Assembly (NCBI RefSeq): GCF_014268815.2
Contig: NZ_JABWRE020000001.1
Span: 67,001-131,000, forward strand
DNA from: Pseudomonas urmiensis
Lineage (GTDB): Bacteria; Pseudomonadota; Gammaproteobacteria; Pseudomonadales; Pseudomonadaceae
Length of the DNA stretch: 64,000 bases
Reading direction: 5' to 3'
The notes under the pieces are model-generated. The model did not search any database. It was not told the DNA's origin and worked only from the letters and a program-made list of their open reading frames with translations. The position numbers and the translations under genes were made by a program. This document shows, piece by piece, positions 12,434-22,307 of this stretch. How positions within the stretch are numbered: position 1 is the first letter of the stretch; the number at the start of each line of letters is the position of its first letter.

Positions 12434-12922
12434 TCAAGCCTCGGTGGCGTACTTGGCCAGTTGTGGGTCGCTCTTGAGCACGGCAAGGGTGTTGCTGTGC
12501 ACGGTTTCGGCGGTGACATCGGCGCTGGAGAAGATCTCGCCGAAGTGCTGGTGGGTGACCGCGGCAAAGTGCGCACGATCTTCAGGCGCTACACCGAGGA
12601 CCACGGCATAGGTGGTCAAGGCTTCGCCCTGGCCCTGGGCCATGTCTTCGGAAAGCTCGTTCATCATGCCGTTCATGGCGAACCAGGACTTGCCGCCGTA
12701 GGTCAGCGAAGCCTTGGTCGAACAGCCGTTGGTGCCGGAAGTCATACCGAACGTGGCGTTGCCGGACGTGCCGTTGGTGGTGGAAGCCAGGAAGTGGGCG
12801 GGAGTGCCGCGCTGGCCTTCGAACAGCATGTTGCCCCAGCCGCAATTCGGGCCGCCTGGCGCTTCGGCCATGGCGTTGAGCGAGACGACGGTGAACAGGG
12901 TACCCAGAAGAATCCGTTTCAT
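12434..12922 (-). CDS. DUF3015 exported protein
   Basis: A 162-residue protein with a clear signal peptide (residues 1-19, cleavage after LNAMA). The mature part is the DUF3015 family, found in many gamma-proteobacteria, of unknown function. It begins PGGPNCGWGNMLFEGQ and contains glycine/threonine-rich strands (TSGTNGCSTKA). Two cysteines in the N-terminal part could form a periplasmic disulfide. The ATG at 12922 is chosen because the signal peptide begins there and the longer reading frame upstream looks non-coding. It is divergent from the Lon-like protease gene. Confidence 0.85.
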   Translation of the reverse strand: MKRILLGTLFTVVSLNAMAEAPGGPNCGWGNMLFEGQRGTPAHFLASTTNGTSGNATFGMTSGTNGCSTKASLTYGGKSWFAMNGMMNELSEDMAQGQGEALTTYAVVLGVAPEDRAHFAAVTHQHFGEIFSSADVTAETVHSNTLAVLKSDPQLAKYATEA

Positions 12923-13178
12923 AGCTTTGTTCTCTTTCTCAGTAGACGTACCAATGGTCAGGGGTTCTGGCAACGCCGTTGCCAGGTCGGGAAAGCAAAC
13001 CGCCAACCCGCGCAAGGTTGGAGTTTAGGCACGATCCAAAGGTTGCGTGGCTTATTGCGAAAAATTGCATCGCTAATCGCCGTATCCTTGCTGCGACATA
13101 AAGTCCCAGTGAGCCTTGCAAGGCGCGGGCAGGCAGCGCCAGAATGCCTTCATCGCCCCGCCGAAGTAAGGAAACCCA

Positions 13179-15617
13179 ATGCCCGATCCTGTCGCTGCGC
13201 GCCTGCGTCTTGCGCCCGAAGCCCTGACCCGGCGTTTTTCTCCTGAGCAGTTTGCTTTCACTCATACCGACGATCTGGAGCCGTTTCGTGGAGTCCTGGG
13301 CCAGGAGCGTGCTGTCGAGGCCCTGCAATTCGGTGTGGCCATGCCGCGCCCTGGTTACAACGTGTATGTGATGGGCGAGCCGGGCACCGGCCGCTTCTCG
13401 TTCGTCAAGCGCTACCTCAAGGCTGAGGGCAAGCGCCAGCAGACCCCGGCTGACTGGGTCTACGTCAATAACTTCGAGGACTCGCGCGAACCCCGTGCGC
13501 TGGAGCTGCCGTCGGGCACCGCCAGCGAATTCATCAGCGACATGGGCGGTCTGATCGACAACCTGCTGGCGACCTTCCCGGCCGTGTTCGAACACCCGTC
13601 CTACCAGCAGAAAAAAGGCGCCATCGACCGCGCCTTCAACCAACGCTACGACCGCGCCCTGGATGTGATCGAACGGGCGTCGCTGGAAAAAGACGTGGCG
13701 CTCTATCGCGATGCCAGCAACGTCGCCTTCACCCCGATGAGCGAGGGCAAGGCGCTGGATGAGGCCGAGTTCGCCCAGCTGCCGGAGGAGGTGCGCGAGC
13801 GTTTCCACGAGGATATCGCCGAGCTTGAAGAGCGCCTCAACGAGGAGCTCTCCAGCCTGCCGCAGTGGAAGCGTGAGTCGAACAACCAGCTGCGCCAGCT
13901 CAACGAAGAAACCATCACCCTGGCGCTGCAGCCACTGTTGGCCCCGCTGTCGGAGAAGTACGCCGAGAACGCGGCAGTCTGCGCCTACCTGCAATCGGTG
14001 CAGCTGAACCTGCTGCGCACGGTGGTCGAGCAGTTGGTCGATGACAGCAAGACCGACGCCGTGGCGCGCAAGATGCTCGAAGAGCAGTACGCGCCGAGCC
14101 TGGTGGTCGGCCATCACATCAGCGGCGGCGCGCCGGTGGTGTTCGAGCCACACCCGACCTACGACAACCTGTTCGGGCGGATCGAATACAGCACCGACCA
14201 AGGCGCGCTGTACACCTCCTATCGCCAGCTGCGTCCGGGTGCGCTGCACCGGGCCAATGGCGGTTTCCTGATCCTGGAAGCCGAGAAGATGCTCGGCGAG
14301 CCCTTCGTCTGGGATGGCCTCAAGCGCGCCTTGCAATCGCGCAAGCTGAAAATGGAGTCGCCGCTGGGCGAGCTGGGCCGGGTGGCCACGGTGAGCCTGA
14401 CGCCGCAGGTGATCCCGCTCAACGTCAAGCTGATCATCATCGGCTCGCGTCAGCTGTACTACGCCTTGCAGGATCACGACTCGGACTTCCAGGAGATGTT
14501 CCGGGTGCTGGTCGACTTCGACGAAGACATGCCCATGGTCGACGAGAACCTGGAGCAGTTCGCCCAGTTGCTGCGCACCCGCACCAATGAGGAGGGCATG
14601 GCGCCGCTGACCAGCGATGCGGTAGCGCGCCTGGCCACCTACAGCGCCCGCTTGGCGGAGAACCAGTCGCGGCTGTCGGCGCGCATCGGTGACCTGTTCC
14701 AACTGGTCAGCGAAGCCGACTTCATTCGCCAGCTGGCCAATGACGAGATGACCGACGCCGGGCATATCGAACGCGCCCTCAAGGCCAAGGCCACCCGTAC
14801 CGGGCGGGTTTCGCAGCGAGTGCTCGACGACATGCTTGCTGGGATCATCCTGATCGACACCGAAGGTGCAGCGATCGGCAAGTGCAACGGCTTGACCGTG
14901 CTTGAAGTGGGCGATTCGGCGTTCGGTATGCCGGCGCGGATTTCCGCCACGGTATACCCGGGCGGCAGTGGCATCGTCGACATCGAGCGTGAGGTCAACC
15001 TGGGCCAACCGATCCACTCCAAAGGGGTGATGATCCTCACCGGTTACCTGGGCAGTCGCTACGCCCAGGAATTCCCCTTGGCGATTTCGGCGAGCATTGC
15101 CCTGGAGCAGTCCTACGGCTATGTCGACGGCGACAGTGCATCGCTGGGTGAAGCCTGCACGTTGATCTCGGCGCTGTCGCGCACGCCACTCAAGCAGTGC
15201 TTTGCCATTACCGGCTCGATCAACCAGTTTGGCGAGGTGCAGGCGGTCGGCGGGGTCAACGAGAAGATCGAGGGCTTCTTCCGCCTGTGCGAGGCGCGTG
15301 GCCTGACCGGTGAGCAAGGGGTGATCATTCCCCGCGCCAACGTCGCCACCCTGATGCTCGATGAGCGCGTGCTGCAAGCGGTGGAGTCGGGGCTGTTCAA
15401 TGTCTATGCGGTGAGCCAGGCCGATGAAGCGCTGAGCCTGTTGGTCGGCGAAGAGGCAGGTACGCCGGATGACAAGGGCGAATTCCCCGAGGGCAGCGTC
15501 AACGCACGGGTGGTCGAGCGGCTCAGCGAGATCGCCGAGATGATCAGCGAAGAAGACATCAAGGACGCAGAAAAGGAGCGTTTGGAGGAGATGGTGGCCC
15601 AGGCTAAGCCTGCGTAA
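13179..15617 (+). CDS. Lon-like ATP-dependent protease (AAA_32 type, AsrA-like)
   Basis: An 812-residue cytoplasmic protease with an N-terminal AAA_32-type ATPase and a C-terminal Lon (S16) proteolytic domain. The P-loop reads GEPGTGRFS, with Arg instead of the usual Lys, a variation I recall as common in this family. A helical insertion rich in E/R follows (about 190-300). The Ser-Lys dyad is present: Ser653 in DGDSAS and Lys696 in GGVNEKIEG, 43 residues apart as in E. coli Lon. P. aeruginosa AsrA (PA0779), tied to heat-shock and aminoglycoside stress, has the same architecture, so a stress proteolysis role is plausible. AAGGAA precedes the ATG. The acidic C-terminal tail is rich in E and K. 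Confidence 0.88.
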   Translation: MPDPVAARLRLAPEALTRRFSPEQFAFTHTDDLEPFRGVLGQERAVEALQFGVAMPRPGYNVYVMGEPGTGRFSFVKRYLKAEGKRQQTPADWVYVNNFEDSREPRALELPSGTASEFISDMGGLIDNLLATFPAVFEHPSYQQKKGAIDRAFNQRYDRALDVIERASLEKDVALYRDASNVAFTPMSEGKALDEAEFAQLPEEVRERFHEDIAELEERLNEELSSLPQWKRESNNQLRQLNEETITLALQPLLAPLSEKYAENAAVCAYLQSVQLNLLRTVVEQLVDDSKTDAVARKMLEEQYAPSLVVGHHISGGAPVVFEPHPTYDNLFGRIEYSTDQGALYTSYRQLRPGALHRANGGFLILEAEKMLGEPFVWDGLKRALQSRKLKMESPLGELGRVATVSLTPQVIPLNVKLIIIGSRQLYYALQDHDSDFQEMFRVLVDFDEDMPMVDENLEQFAQLLRTRTNEEGMAPLTSDAVARLATYSARLAENQSRLSARIGDLFQLVSEADFIRQLANDEMTDAGHIERALKAKATRTGRVSQRVLDDMLAGIILIDTEGAAIGKCNGLTVLEVGDSAFGMPARISATVYPGGSGIVDIEREVNLGQPIHSKGVMILTGYLGSRYAQEFPLAISASIALEQSYGYVDGDSASLGEACTLISALSRTPLKQCFAITGSINQFGEVQAVGGVNEKIEGFFRLCEARGLTGEQGVIIPRANVATLMLDERVLQAVESGLFNVYAVSQADEALSLLVGEEAGTPDDKGEFPEGSVNARVVERLSEIAEMISEEDIKDAEKERLEEMVAQAKPA

Positions 15618-15780
15618 GTCAATAAATCGGCGCTGGCGGCCATGTGCTACCGTTCAGCGCCGGTTTTCCATCTTTTTGCGGCTTTCTTCTATGCTGGAAC
15701 TTAAGGATGGCTACAGCGTTCAGGATGGAAACAGCCTGGTGATCGAAGGCTGAACTGGGCTTTTCAGAGGGGACGCGGCC

Positions 15781-16119
15781 ATGCGCAACCTCAGCCTCAC
15801 CCGCCAGTGCCTGGGCCTGGTGACCCGCATCGAATGCAGCATCCGTCCGCTTGCCGGCGACAATGGCATGTGGACGTTGCTGTTCGCCGCCGGCATGGCC
15901 GGCGAACAACCCTCGGCAATCAAGGCCCAGGGGCCCTTCCATGGGCCATTGGTGGCTGAGTCGGTGCTCAACGCCATCGTCGACAGCCTGACCTTGCATG
16001 GGTATCAGGTGGCCGAGGATCCGCAGATCTGGTGTCTGCACTTGCAGGCGCAGCTGCGCAAGATCAACGGCGAGCGCTGTCGAAATCTTGGGGATTATCA
16101 ATTCCACCCAGAAACCTGA
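15781..16119 (+). CDS. conserved hypothetical protein, 112 aa
   Basis: A small soluble protein with no recognised domain. It has a well-placed Shine-Dalgarno (AGAGGGG about 8 nt before the ATG) and codon usage like its neighbours. It contains three Cys residues and no signal peptide or membrane segment. It follows the Lon-like gene by 163 bp on the same strand and is closed by a long REP inverted repeat. The 15618-15780 gap holds a possible 20-codon reading frame (15691-15753) that I do not call as a gene. Confidence 0.7.
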   Translation: MRNLSLTRQCLGLVTRIECSIRPLAGDNGMWTLLFAAGMAGEQPSAIKAQGPFHGPLVAESVLNAIVDSLTLHGYQVAEDPQIWCLHLQAQLRKINGERCRNLGDYQFHPET

Positions 16120-16130
16120 TACACCGAGTC

Positions 16131-16224
16131 GGCCTTTTCGCGGGCAAGCCCGCTCCCACAGGCACAGCGCCGATCTGAAGATGAGCGCTGTACCTGTGGG
16201 AGCGGGCTTGCCCGCGAAAAGGCC
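16131..16224. repeat. REP pair forming a near-perfect 94-bp inverted repeat
   Basis: Arms from GGCCTTTTCGCGGGCAAGCC to its complement at 16224, with an inner CAGCGC/GCGCTG stem. This is the most symmetrical REP pair in the window and could fold into a single long hairpin. Confidence 0.88.
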
Positions 16225-16337
16225 CACTCGGTTCCCTGACCTGGCAACTGCGGCAACCCGCCGCAGGCTTTTGCTGTCACAGGTGGCTGGCTATACTCGC
16301 CCTCGCTTTCCGCTCACCTGACGAGTCTCTATCCTCC

Positions 16338-16826
16338 ATGGAACGTATCCTCGAAAACGCGATGTACGCCTCGCGTTGGTTGCTTGCCCCTATCTACTTT
16401 GGCCTGTCGCTGGGGCTGCTGGCGCTGGCGCTGAAGTTTTTCCAAGAAGTCCTGCACGTCCTGCCTAACGTCTTCGCCCTGAGCGAGGCCGACCTGATCC
16501 TGGTGATCCTGTCACTGATCGACATGTCGCTGGTCGGCGGCCTGCTGGTGATGGTGATGATCTCGGGCTACGAGAACTTCGTCTCGCAGCTGGACATCGA
16601 CGACAGCAAGGAGAAGCTCAACTGGTTGGGCAAGATGGACTCCTCCTCGCTGAAGATGAAGGTTGCCGCCTCGATCGTGGCGATCTCCTCGATCCACCTG
16701 CTGCGGGTGTTCATGGATGCCCAGAACATCTCCACCGACAAGCTGATGTGGTACGTGATCATCCACATGACCTTCGTGATCTCGGCGTTCGTCATGGGCT
16801 ACCTGGACAAGCTGACCAAGCACTGA
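16338..16826 (+). CDS. yqhA: UPF0114 family inner-membrane protein (YqhA-like)
   Basis: A 162-residue integral membrane protein with about four hydrophobic segments (roughly 12-35, 51-75, 107-125 and 135-155). It matches the UPF0114/YqhA family in length and in motifs such as [20 protein letters not shown] and ENFVSQLD. The function of the family is not established. It is monocistronic, with a REP pair upstream and a strong terminator downstream. Confidence 0.88.
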   Translation: MERILENAMYASRWLLAPIYFGLSLGLLALALKFFQEVLHVLPNVFALSEADLILVILSLIDMSLVGGLLVMVMISGYENFVSQLDIDDSKEKLNWLGKMDSSSLKMKVAASIVAISSIHLLRVFMDAQNISTDKLMWYVIIHMTFVISAFVMGYLDKLTKH

Positions 16827-16849
16827 TCGCGCTGCGCGTTGAGGTTGTA

Positions 16850-16886
16850 CAACCGCCCGTCCGTTGTAAAACGGACGGGCGGTTGC
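16850..16886. terminator. terminator after yqhA
   Basis: Long perfect stem CAACCGCCCGTCCGTT with its complement around a short GTAA loop, followed by GCGTTT. This is a very stable hairpin. Confidence 0.85.
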
Positions 16887-16962
16887 GTTTAAACCTTGTG
16901 CTTTTGTTTCAGCTGTACAAAAGATGAGCGATCACGCGTGGTTCCCCCAGCGAGGTGCTCCC

Positions 16963-17268
16963 ATGAACCTGCATGAACTGAACGGTGAGGCCAGGGCGGG
17001 CCGGGTCGATGAAGTCAACCTGATCGCCATCGAAGGCGGTGACTATCTGCTAGAGGCCCGTGTGCGCGGGCGTGCCCATCCACTGGCCGACAACCGTGGC
17101 GAGCGCTTGCGGGTGCGCTCGGTCGAGGATGCGCGGCATTTGCTGCAGGCCATGCCGCTGCTCTCGATGAACCTGATCCATTGGTCGGTGCAGGACGAAA
17201 TGTGTGGCATGGGCAATCATCCCGAAGAAGACCTCAAGGTGCCGATCTCGCCGCGGTCGGCCTGGTAG
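16963..17268 (+). CDS. DUF6482 family protein
   Basis: A 101-residue cytoplasmic protein of unknown function. I recognise it as the pseudomonad family described as DUF6482 (MNLHELN, an EGGDYLLEARV strand, then LRVRSVEDARHLL). The ATG at 16963 is preceded by GAGG at a 7-nt spacing. The frame stays open to 16924, but an upstream start there has no ribosome site. It ends 86 bp before fklB on the same strand. Confidence 0.75.
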   Translation: MNLHELNGEARAGRVDEVNLIAIEGGDYLLEARVRGRAHPLADNRGERLRVRSVEDARHLLQAMPLLSMNLIHWSVQDEMCGMGNHPEEDLKVPISPRSAW

Positions 17269-17354
17269 CTGATCTGCTGCGCCGCAGTGTGCTAGGCTGC
17301 TCGCCCTTTTGATCAAGGGCGCGGCGTCACTGCGCCCTGCAGCGGAGCAAGCTA

Positions 17355-17972
17355 ATGTCCGAACTCAATCTGTCCACCGACGAAACCCGCGTCAGCTACG
17401 GTATCGGCCGTCAGCTGGGTGGCCAACTGCGCGACAACCCACCACCAGGCGTGAGCCTGGAAGCCATCCTGGCTGGCCTGACCGACGCTTTCGCCGGCAA
17501 AGAAAGCCGCGTCAGCGAGGCTGACCTGTCGGCTGCCTTCAAGACCATCCGCGACATCATGCAAGCCGAAGCTGCCGCCAAGGCTGAGCTGGCTGCGGCT
17601 GCCGGCCTGGAATTCTTGGCTGAAAACGCCAAGCGTGACGGCATCACCACCCTGGCTTCCGGTCTGCAATTCGAAGTGCTGACCGCGGGCGAAGGCGCCA
17701 AGCCGACCCGTGAAGACAACGTGCGTACCCACTACCACGGCACCCTGATCGACGGCACCGTGTTCGACAGCTCCTACGAGCGTGGCCAGCCGGCTGAGTT
17801 CCCGGTTGGCGGCGTGATCGCTGGCTGGACCGAAGCCCTGCAGCTGATGAACGCTGGTAGCAAATGGCGCCTGTACGTGCCGAGCGAGCTGGCCTACGGC
17901 GCCCAAGGCGTTGGCAGCATCCCGCCGCACAGCGTACTGGTGTTCGACGTCGAGCTGCTCGACGTTCTGTAA
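17355..17972 (+). CDS. fklB: FKBP-type peptidyl-prolyl cis-trans isomerase
   Basis: A 205-residue protein of the FklB/FkpA-like class without a signal peptide, so cytoplasmic like E. coli FklB. The N-terminal 90 residues are the helical dimerisation domain. The C-terminal FKBP domain carries GTVFDSSYERGQPAEFPVG, VIAGWTEAL and ELAYG, the usual active-site strands and loop. It catalyses proline isomerisation during folding. GGAG is found 7 nt before the ATG. Confidence 0.93.
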   Translation: MSELNLSTDETRVSYGIGRQLGGQLRDNPPPGVSLEAILAGLTDAFAGKESRVSEADLSAAFKTIRDIMQAEAAAKAELAAAAGLEFLAENAKRDGITTLASGLQFEVLTAGEGAKPTREDNVRTHYHGTLIDGTVFDSSYERGQPAEFPVGGVIAGWTEALQLMNAGSKWRLYVPSELAYGAQGVGSIPPHSVLVFDVELLDVL

Positions 17973-17982
17973 GACCTGTTGT

Positions 17983-18076
17983 GCCCTTTCACGGGCAAGC
18001 CCGCCCCCACAGGATCACCACTGTTCTCACTACCAGTGGGGCCCTTGTGGGAGCGGGCTTGCCCGCGAACGAGGGC
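17983..18076. repeat. REP pair
   Basis: Two opposed REP arms (ACGGGCAAGCCCGCCCCCAC and GAGCGGGCTTGCCCGCG) separated by about 40 bp. They lie between the convergent ends of fklB and the small iron-linked gene. Confidence 0.85.
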
Positions 18077-18096
18077 GCAGCCCTCGCGCTCTGCTA

Positions 18097-18342
18097 TCAG
18101 TTCCAGTCTGTCCCCCCAGGGCGCAACGCCCGCGCATAGCAAAACAGAAACAAATTACGCACCAGCTCCTTGAGCACCCCCGGCTCACTCGAATTCAATC
18201 CAGTCATGTCCAGGTCACCCTGGTCGCGCAGTTCATCCAGCGCTTCTTCCTCAAGCACAGCGCACACTTCGCCGGTCTCGCGATGAAGAATTCTCAGGTA
18301 AGGGTGGGGGCGGTCCAGCCAGGCGTCGATCAGATAAGTCAT
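18097..18342 (-). CDS. small conserved protein behind a Fur box (PA4570-like)
   Basis: An 81-residue cytoplasmic protein starting MTYLIDAWLDRPHPYLRI, acidic in the middle (EEEALDEL) and basic near the C-terminus. The ATG at 18342 has a strong AAGGAGA ribosome site. A Fur box lies about 28 bp upstream, so the gene should be derepressed by iron starvation. In P. aeruginosa the small gene PA4570 sits beside the ispB-rplU-rpmA-obgE block. I recall it as strongly iron-regulated, and this looks like its counterpart. No biochemical function is known to me, and there is no Cys-rich or metal-binding pattern. Confidence 0.8.
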   Translation of the reverse strand: MTYLIDAWLDRPHPYLRILHRETGEVCAVLEEEALDELRDQGDLDMTGLNSSEPGVLKELVRNLFLFCYARALRPGGTDWN

Positions 18343-18369
18343 GGCTATTCTCCTTGGATAGCAATTTCC

Positions 18370-18391
18370 AATGAGAATAATTCTTATTATC
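18370..18391 (-). promoter_or_regulatory. Fur box
   Basis: On the minus strand the sequence GATAATAAGAATTATTCTC matches 15 of 19 positions of the Fur consensus GATAATGATAATCATTATC. It lies just upstream of the 81-residue gene, in an AT-rich island within otherwise GC-rich DNA. Confidence 0.85.
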
Positions 18392-18491
18392 AAAATAGCA
18401 AGGGTCTATTGGCGTTTTTTCGCCAATGGTCACTCGATCCTGTTGCAGGATCTGTCGGGGCCACCGGCTGGCAGCCCCGAAGAAGGGGCGA

Positions 18492-18833
18492 TCAGACCTT
18501 GCGCACGAACTCGGATTTGAGCTTCATCGCGCCGATGCCATCGATCTTGCAATCGATGTCGTGATCGCCGTCGCACAGGCGGATGTTCTTGACCTTGGTG
18601 CCGACCTTGACCACCAGCGACGAGCCTTTGACCTTGAGGTCCTTGATTACGGTGACGGTGTCGCCATCTTGCAGGACATTGCCCACCGAATCCTTCTTCA
18701 CCACGTCATCGCTGGTCGCTTCGGCTTCGCCGTTGGCCGACCACTCGTGGGCGCATTCAGGGCAGATCAGCTGAGCGCCATCCTCGTAGGTGTATTCGGA
18801 GTTGCATTTAGGGCAGGGTGGCAAAGTGCTCAC
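18492..18833 (-). CDS. phnA: PhnA/YjdM family zinc-ribbon protein
   Basis: A 113-residue protein. The N-terminal zinc ribbon has CPKC and CPEC pairs, and the C-terminal PhnA domain has [20 protein letters not shown]. Despite its name, the family (E. coli YjdM) is not an established phosphonate enzyme. Its role is unclear. I use the GTG at 18833, which follows GAGGA at a 6-nt spacing and gives the conserved N-terminus [10 protein letters not shown]. The longer reading frame upstream passes through REP DNA and is not coding. Confidence 0.9.
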   Translation of the reverse strand: MSTLPPCPKCNSEYTYEDGAQLICPECAHEWSANGEAEATSDDVVKKDSVGNVLQDGDTVTVIKDLKVKGSSLVVKVGTKVKNIRLCDGDHDIDCKIDGIGAMKLKSEFVRKV

Positions 18834-18913
18834 TACGGTTCCTCGGACAGACGGGTAAAAACCCACATTATATAAGGTTTTGTCTGGCAAATGTGCGTTG
18901 AGCGTGCAAATGC

Positions 18914-18980
18914 AATCGCGGGGCAAGCCTGCTCCCACGTAGCGAGGGGCATACGTGGCAGCGGGCTTGCCCCGCGATGG
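18914..18980. repeat. REP pair
   Basis: Opposed arms ATCGCGGGGCAAGCCTGCTC and GCGGGCTTGCCCCGCGAT flank a short spacer between phnA and ispB. The first arm has a C-to-T change. Confidence 0.82.
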
Positions 18981-18993
18981 GTGTTACGCGATA

Positions 18994-19962
18994 TCAGTGG
19001 GTACGAGCGACCGCAAACTCACTCAGCTCGACCAGCGCATCGCGGTATTCGCTGGCTGGCAGCACTTCCAGGCAGGCAATGGCACGAGCGACATAGTCGC
19101 GGGCCATCTGCGCGGTGTAGTCGAGGGCGCCAGAGGCTTCCACGGCTGCGCGGATCTGCTCCAGATCATCCAGGCCACCTTTTTGGATCGCCTGACGCAC
19201 CAGGGCAGCCTGTTCGGCAGTGCCTTCGCGCATGGTGTAGATCAACGGCAGGGTCGGCTTGCCCTCGGCCAGATCGTCGCCGACGTTCTTGCCCAGGGTT
19301 TGCGAGTCGCCCTTGTAGTCGAGCAGGTCGTCGACCAGCTGGAAGGCCACGCCCAGGTGATCGCCAAAGGTGCGCAGGGCCTCGCGCTGTTCGTTGCTGG
19401 CTTGGGCCAGTGCCGCGGCACTGTGGGTCGACGCCTCGAACAGCATCGCGGTCTTGCCGCGGATGACATCCATGTACACCTCTTCGGTGGTGCTGGCGTC
19501 ACGTACCCGCGACAGCTGCAGCACTTCACCCTCGGCGATGACCCGGGTGGCCTTGGAGAGGATCTGCATGACCGGCATCGAGCCCAGCTCGACCATCATT
19601 TCGAACGAGCGCGAATAGAGGAAGTCACCGACCAGCACGCTCGGCGCGTTGCCCCACAGGGCGTTGGCGGTGGAGCGACCACGGCGCATACCCGACATGT
19701 CGACCACGTCGTCATGCAGCAGGGTGGCGGTGTGCAGGAACTCGATGGTCGCGGCGAGCAGGCGCAGGTCGTCGCCTTCGCGGCCCAATGCCTTGCCGCA
19801 CAGCAGCACCAGCAGGGGGCGCAGGCGCTTGCCACCGGCGGAAGTGATATAGTCGCCGATCTTCGATACCAGCGGCACGCGCGAGGTCAGCTGCTTCTTG
19901 ATGATCTCGTCGACGGCGCTGAAATCGTCAGCTACCGCGCGGTAGAAGGTTTGGGGTTGCAT
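18994..19962 (-). CDS. ispB: octaprenyl/polyprenyl diphosphate synthase
   Basis: A trans-prenyltransferase that builds the ubiquinone side chain from FPP and IPP units. In pseudomonads the product is usually the nonaprenyl chain, so the exact chain length is not certain. It has 322 residues with both Asp-rich motifs, DDVVD (84-88) and DDLLD (211-215), and GGKRLRPLL. The ATG at 19962 has GGAG 6 nt before it. The ATG at 19974 has none. It is divergent from rplU, an arrangement also seen in E. coli. Confidence 0.94.
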   Translation of the reverse strand: MQPQTFYRAVADDFSAVDEIIKKQLTSRVPLVSKIGDYITSAGGKRLRPLLVLLCGKALGREGDDLRLLAATIEFLHTATLLHDDVVDMSGMRRGRSTANALWGNAPSVLVGDFLYSRSFEMMVELGSMPVMQILSKATRVIAEGEVLQLSRVRDASTTEEVYMDVIRGKTAMLFEASTHSAAALAQASNEQREALRTFGDHLGVAFQLVDDLLDYKGDSQTLGKNVGDDLAEGKPTLPLIYTMREGTAEQAALVRQAIQKGGLDDLEQIRAAVEASGALDYTAQMARDYVARAIACLEVLPASEYRDALVELSEFAVARTH

Positions 19963-20047
19963 CGGCTGCTCCATTGGGGTTGCGCGGCATGCTAGGTCGC
20001 GGGTCCCGGTGTGTCAAGGCACGGTGCCTGGCGGCCGGGGGCGGGAC

Positions 20048-20076
20048 TTGCAAGGCAATCTTGGGTTGCGTACAAT
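20048..20076 (+). promoter_or_regulatory. sigma-70 promoter for rplU-rpmA
   Basis: TTGCAA at 20048-20053 and TACAAT at 20071-20076 are separated by exactly 17 bp (4/6 and 5/6 consensus matches). They lie about 130 bp before the rplU start, leaving room for an untranslated leader. Confidence 0.7.
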
Positions 20077-20207
20077 CGCGCACCCTAACTTTCCTGGGCA
20101 GCACCTGCCTTACGCAATTGCGCCGGGCCGTTCCAGCCTTGTGCAGCCATGCCAGCCAATACTCATCATATAAAGAGCTGGGTGAGCAGGATTATCGGAG
20201 AAATACC

Positions 20208-20522
20208 ATGTCTTACGCAGTAATCGTTACCGGCGGCAAGCAGTACAAAGTCGCTGAAGGTGAATTCCTCAAGATCGAGAAACTGGAAGTCGCTACTGGC
20301 GAATCCGTGACTTTCGATCGCGTCCTGCTGGTCGCCAACGGCGACGACGTTACCATCGGCGCTCCAGTCGTTGCTGGTGCCAAGGTCGTTGCTGAAGTCG
20401 TTTCGCAAGGCCGTCACGACAAGGTTCGTATCATCAAGTTCCGTCGTCGTAAGCACCACATGAAGCGTATGGGCCACCGCCAGTGGTTCACCGAGATCAA
20501 AATCACCGGCATCCAGGCTTAA
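20208..20522 (+). CDS. rplU: 50S ribosomal protein L21
   Basis: 104 residues with the L21 signatures [12 protein letters not shown] and [21 protein letters not shown]. The basic C-terminal part contacts 23S rRNA. GGAG lies 7 nt before the ATG. It is the first gene of the rplU-rpmA operon. The frame is open further upstream, but that DNA is the promoter region. Confidence 0.98.
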   Translation: MSYAVIVTGGKQYKVAEGEFLKIEKLEVATGESVTFDRVLLVANGDDVTIGAPVVAGAKVVAEVVSQGRHDKVRIIKFRRRKHHMKRMGHRQWFTEIKITGIQA

Positions 20523-20560
20523 TTTCCTAGATCCCCTGAATTTATTTGGAGAATTGAACC

Positions 20561-20818
20561 ATGGCTCACAAGAAGGCTGGTGGTAGTACTCGTAACGGTC
20601 GCGACTCAGAATCGAAACGCCTTGGCGTGAAGATGTATGGCGGCCAGGTCATCAAGGCCGGCAACATCATCGTCCGCCAGCGCGGCACCCAGTTCCACGC
20701 CGGCTACGGCGTTGGCATGGGCAAAGATCACACCCTGTTCGCTAAGATCGAAGGCGTGATCAAGTTCGAGAAGAAAGGCGAGTTCAACCGCCGTTACGTG
20801 AGCGTCGTCGCGGGCTAA
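20561..20818 (+). CDS. rpmA: 50S ribosomal protein L27
   Basis: 85 residues beginning [16 protein letters not shown]. The flexible N-terminal tail reaches the peptidyl-transferase centre. It has a GGAG ribosome site and a strong terminator 19 bp after the stop. It is co-transcribed with rplU. Confidence 0.98.
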   Translation: MAHKKAGGSTRNGRDSESKRLGVKMYGGQVIKAGNIIVRQRGTQFHAGYGVGMGKDHTLFAKIEGVIKFEKKGEFNRRYVSVVAG

Positions 20819-20836
20819 TCGCGCTGTCGCTGGAGA

Positions 20837-20862
20837 AGCCCCGTCATGCGACGGGGCTTTTT
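20837..20862 (+). terminator. terminator of rplU-rpmA
   Basis: Stem AGCCCCGTC/GACGGGGCT followed by TTTTT. Confidence 0.93.
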
Positions 20863-20872
20863 CGTTTGTGGT

Positions 20873-20957
20873 GAGCCTCTTGCAAAGCTGTTTGCCTGGG
20901 CTGCCGGCGTTGGTCTCTGCGTATCGGGGTCGCCGCGCTCATTTTTGCAAGAGCCTC
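20873..20957. repeat. 85-bp element with terminal inverted repeats
   Basis: CTCTTGCAAA (20877-20886) and TTTGCAAGAG (20944-20953) are perfect 10-bp inverted repeats. GAGC and CCTC flank them, and about 57 bp of GC-rich sequence lies inside. This is not the REP element. It lies between the rpmA terminator and obgE. No gene is present. Confidence 0.6.
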
Positions 20958-20989
20958 ATGTTTTTGAGTCATTTCAGCTCGTCACCTGA

Positions 20990-22231
<1,242 letters not shown>

Positions 22232-22246
22232 CCGGTTGCAGTACAC

Positions 22247-22275
22247 TAAACGCCGCTCAAATGAGCGGCGTTTTG
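22247..22275 (+). terminator. terminator between obgE and proB
   Basis: The stem AAACGCCGCTC/GAGCGGCGTTT with an AAAT loop ends in TTTT. It is only about 33 bp before the proB start. Confidence 0.85.
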
Positions 22276-22307
22276 GTATCTACAGATTCGACATAGGTTG
22301 GAAGAAG

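Noticed and set aside
12939..15377. 812-codon open frame antisense to the Lon-like protease
   Set aside because: The plus strand has a full protease with its catalytic dyad; the antisense frame stays open because of GC-rich codon structure and shows no domain.
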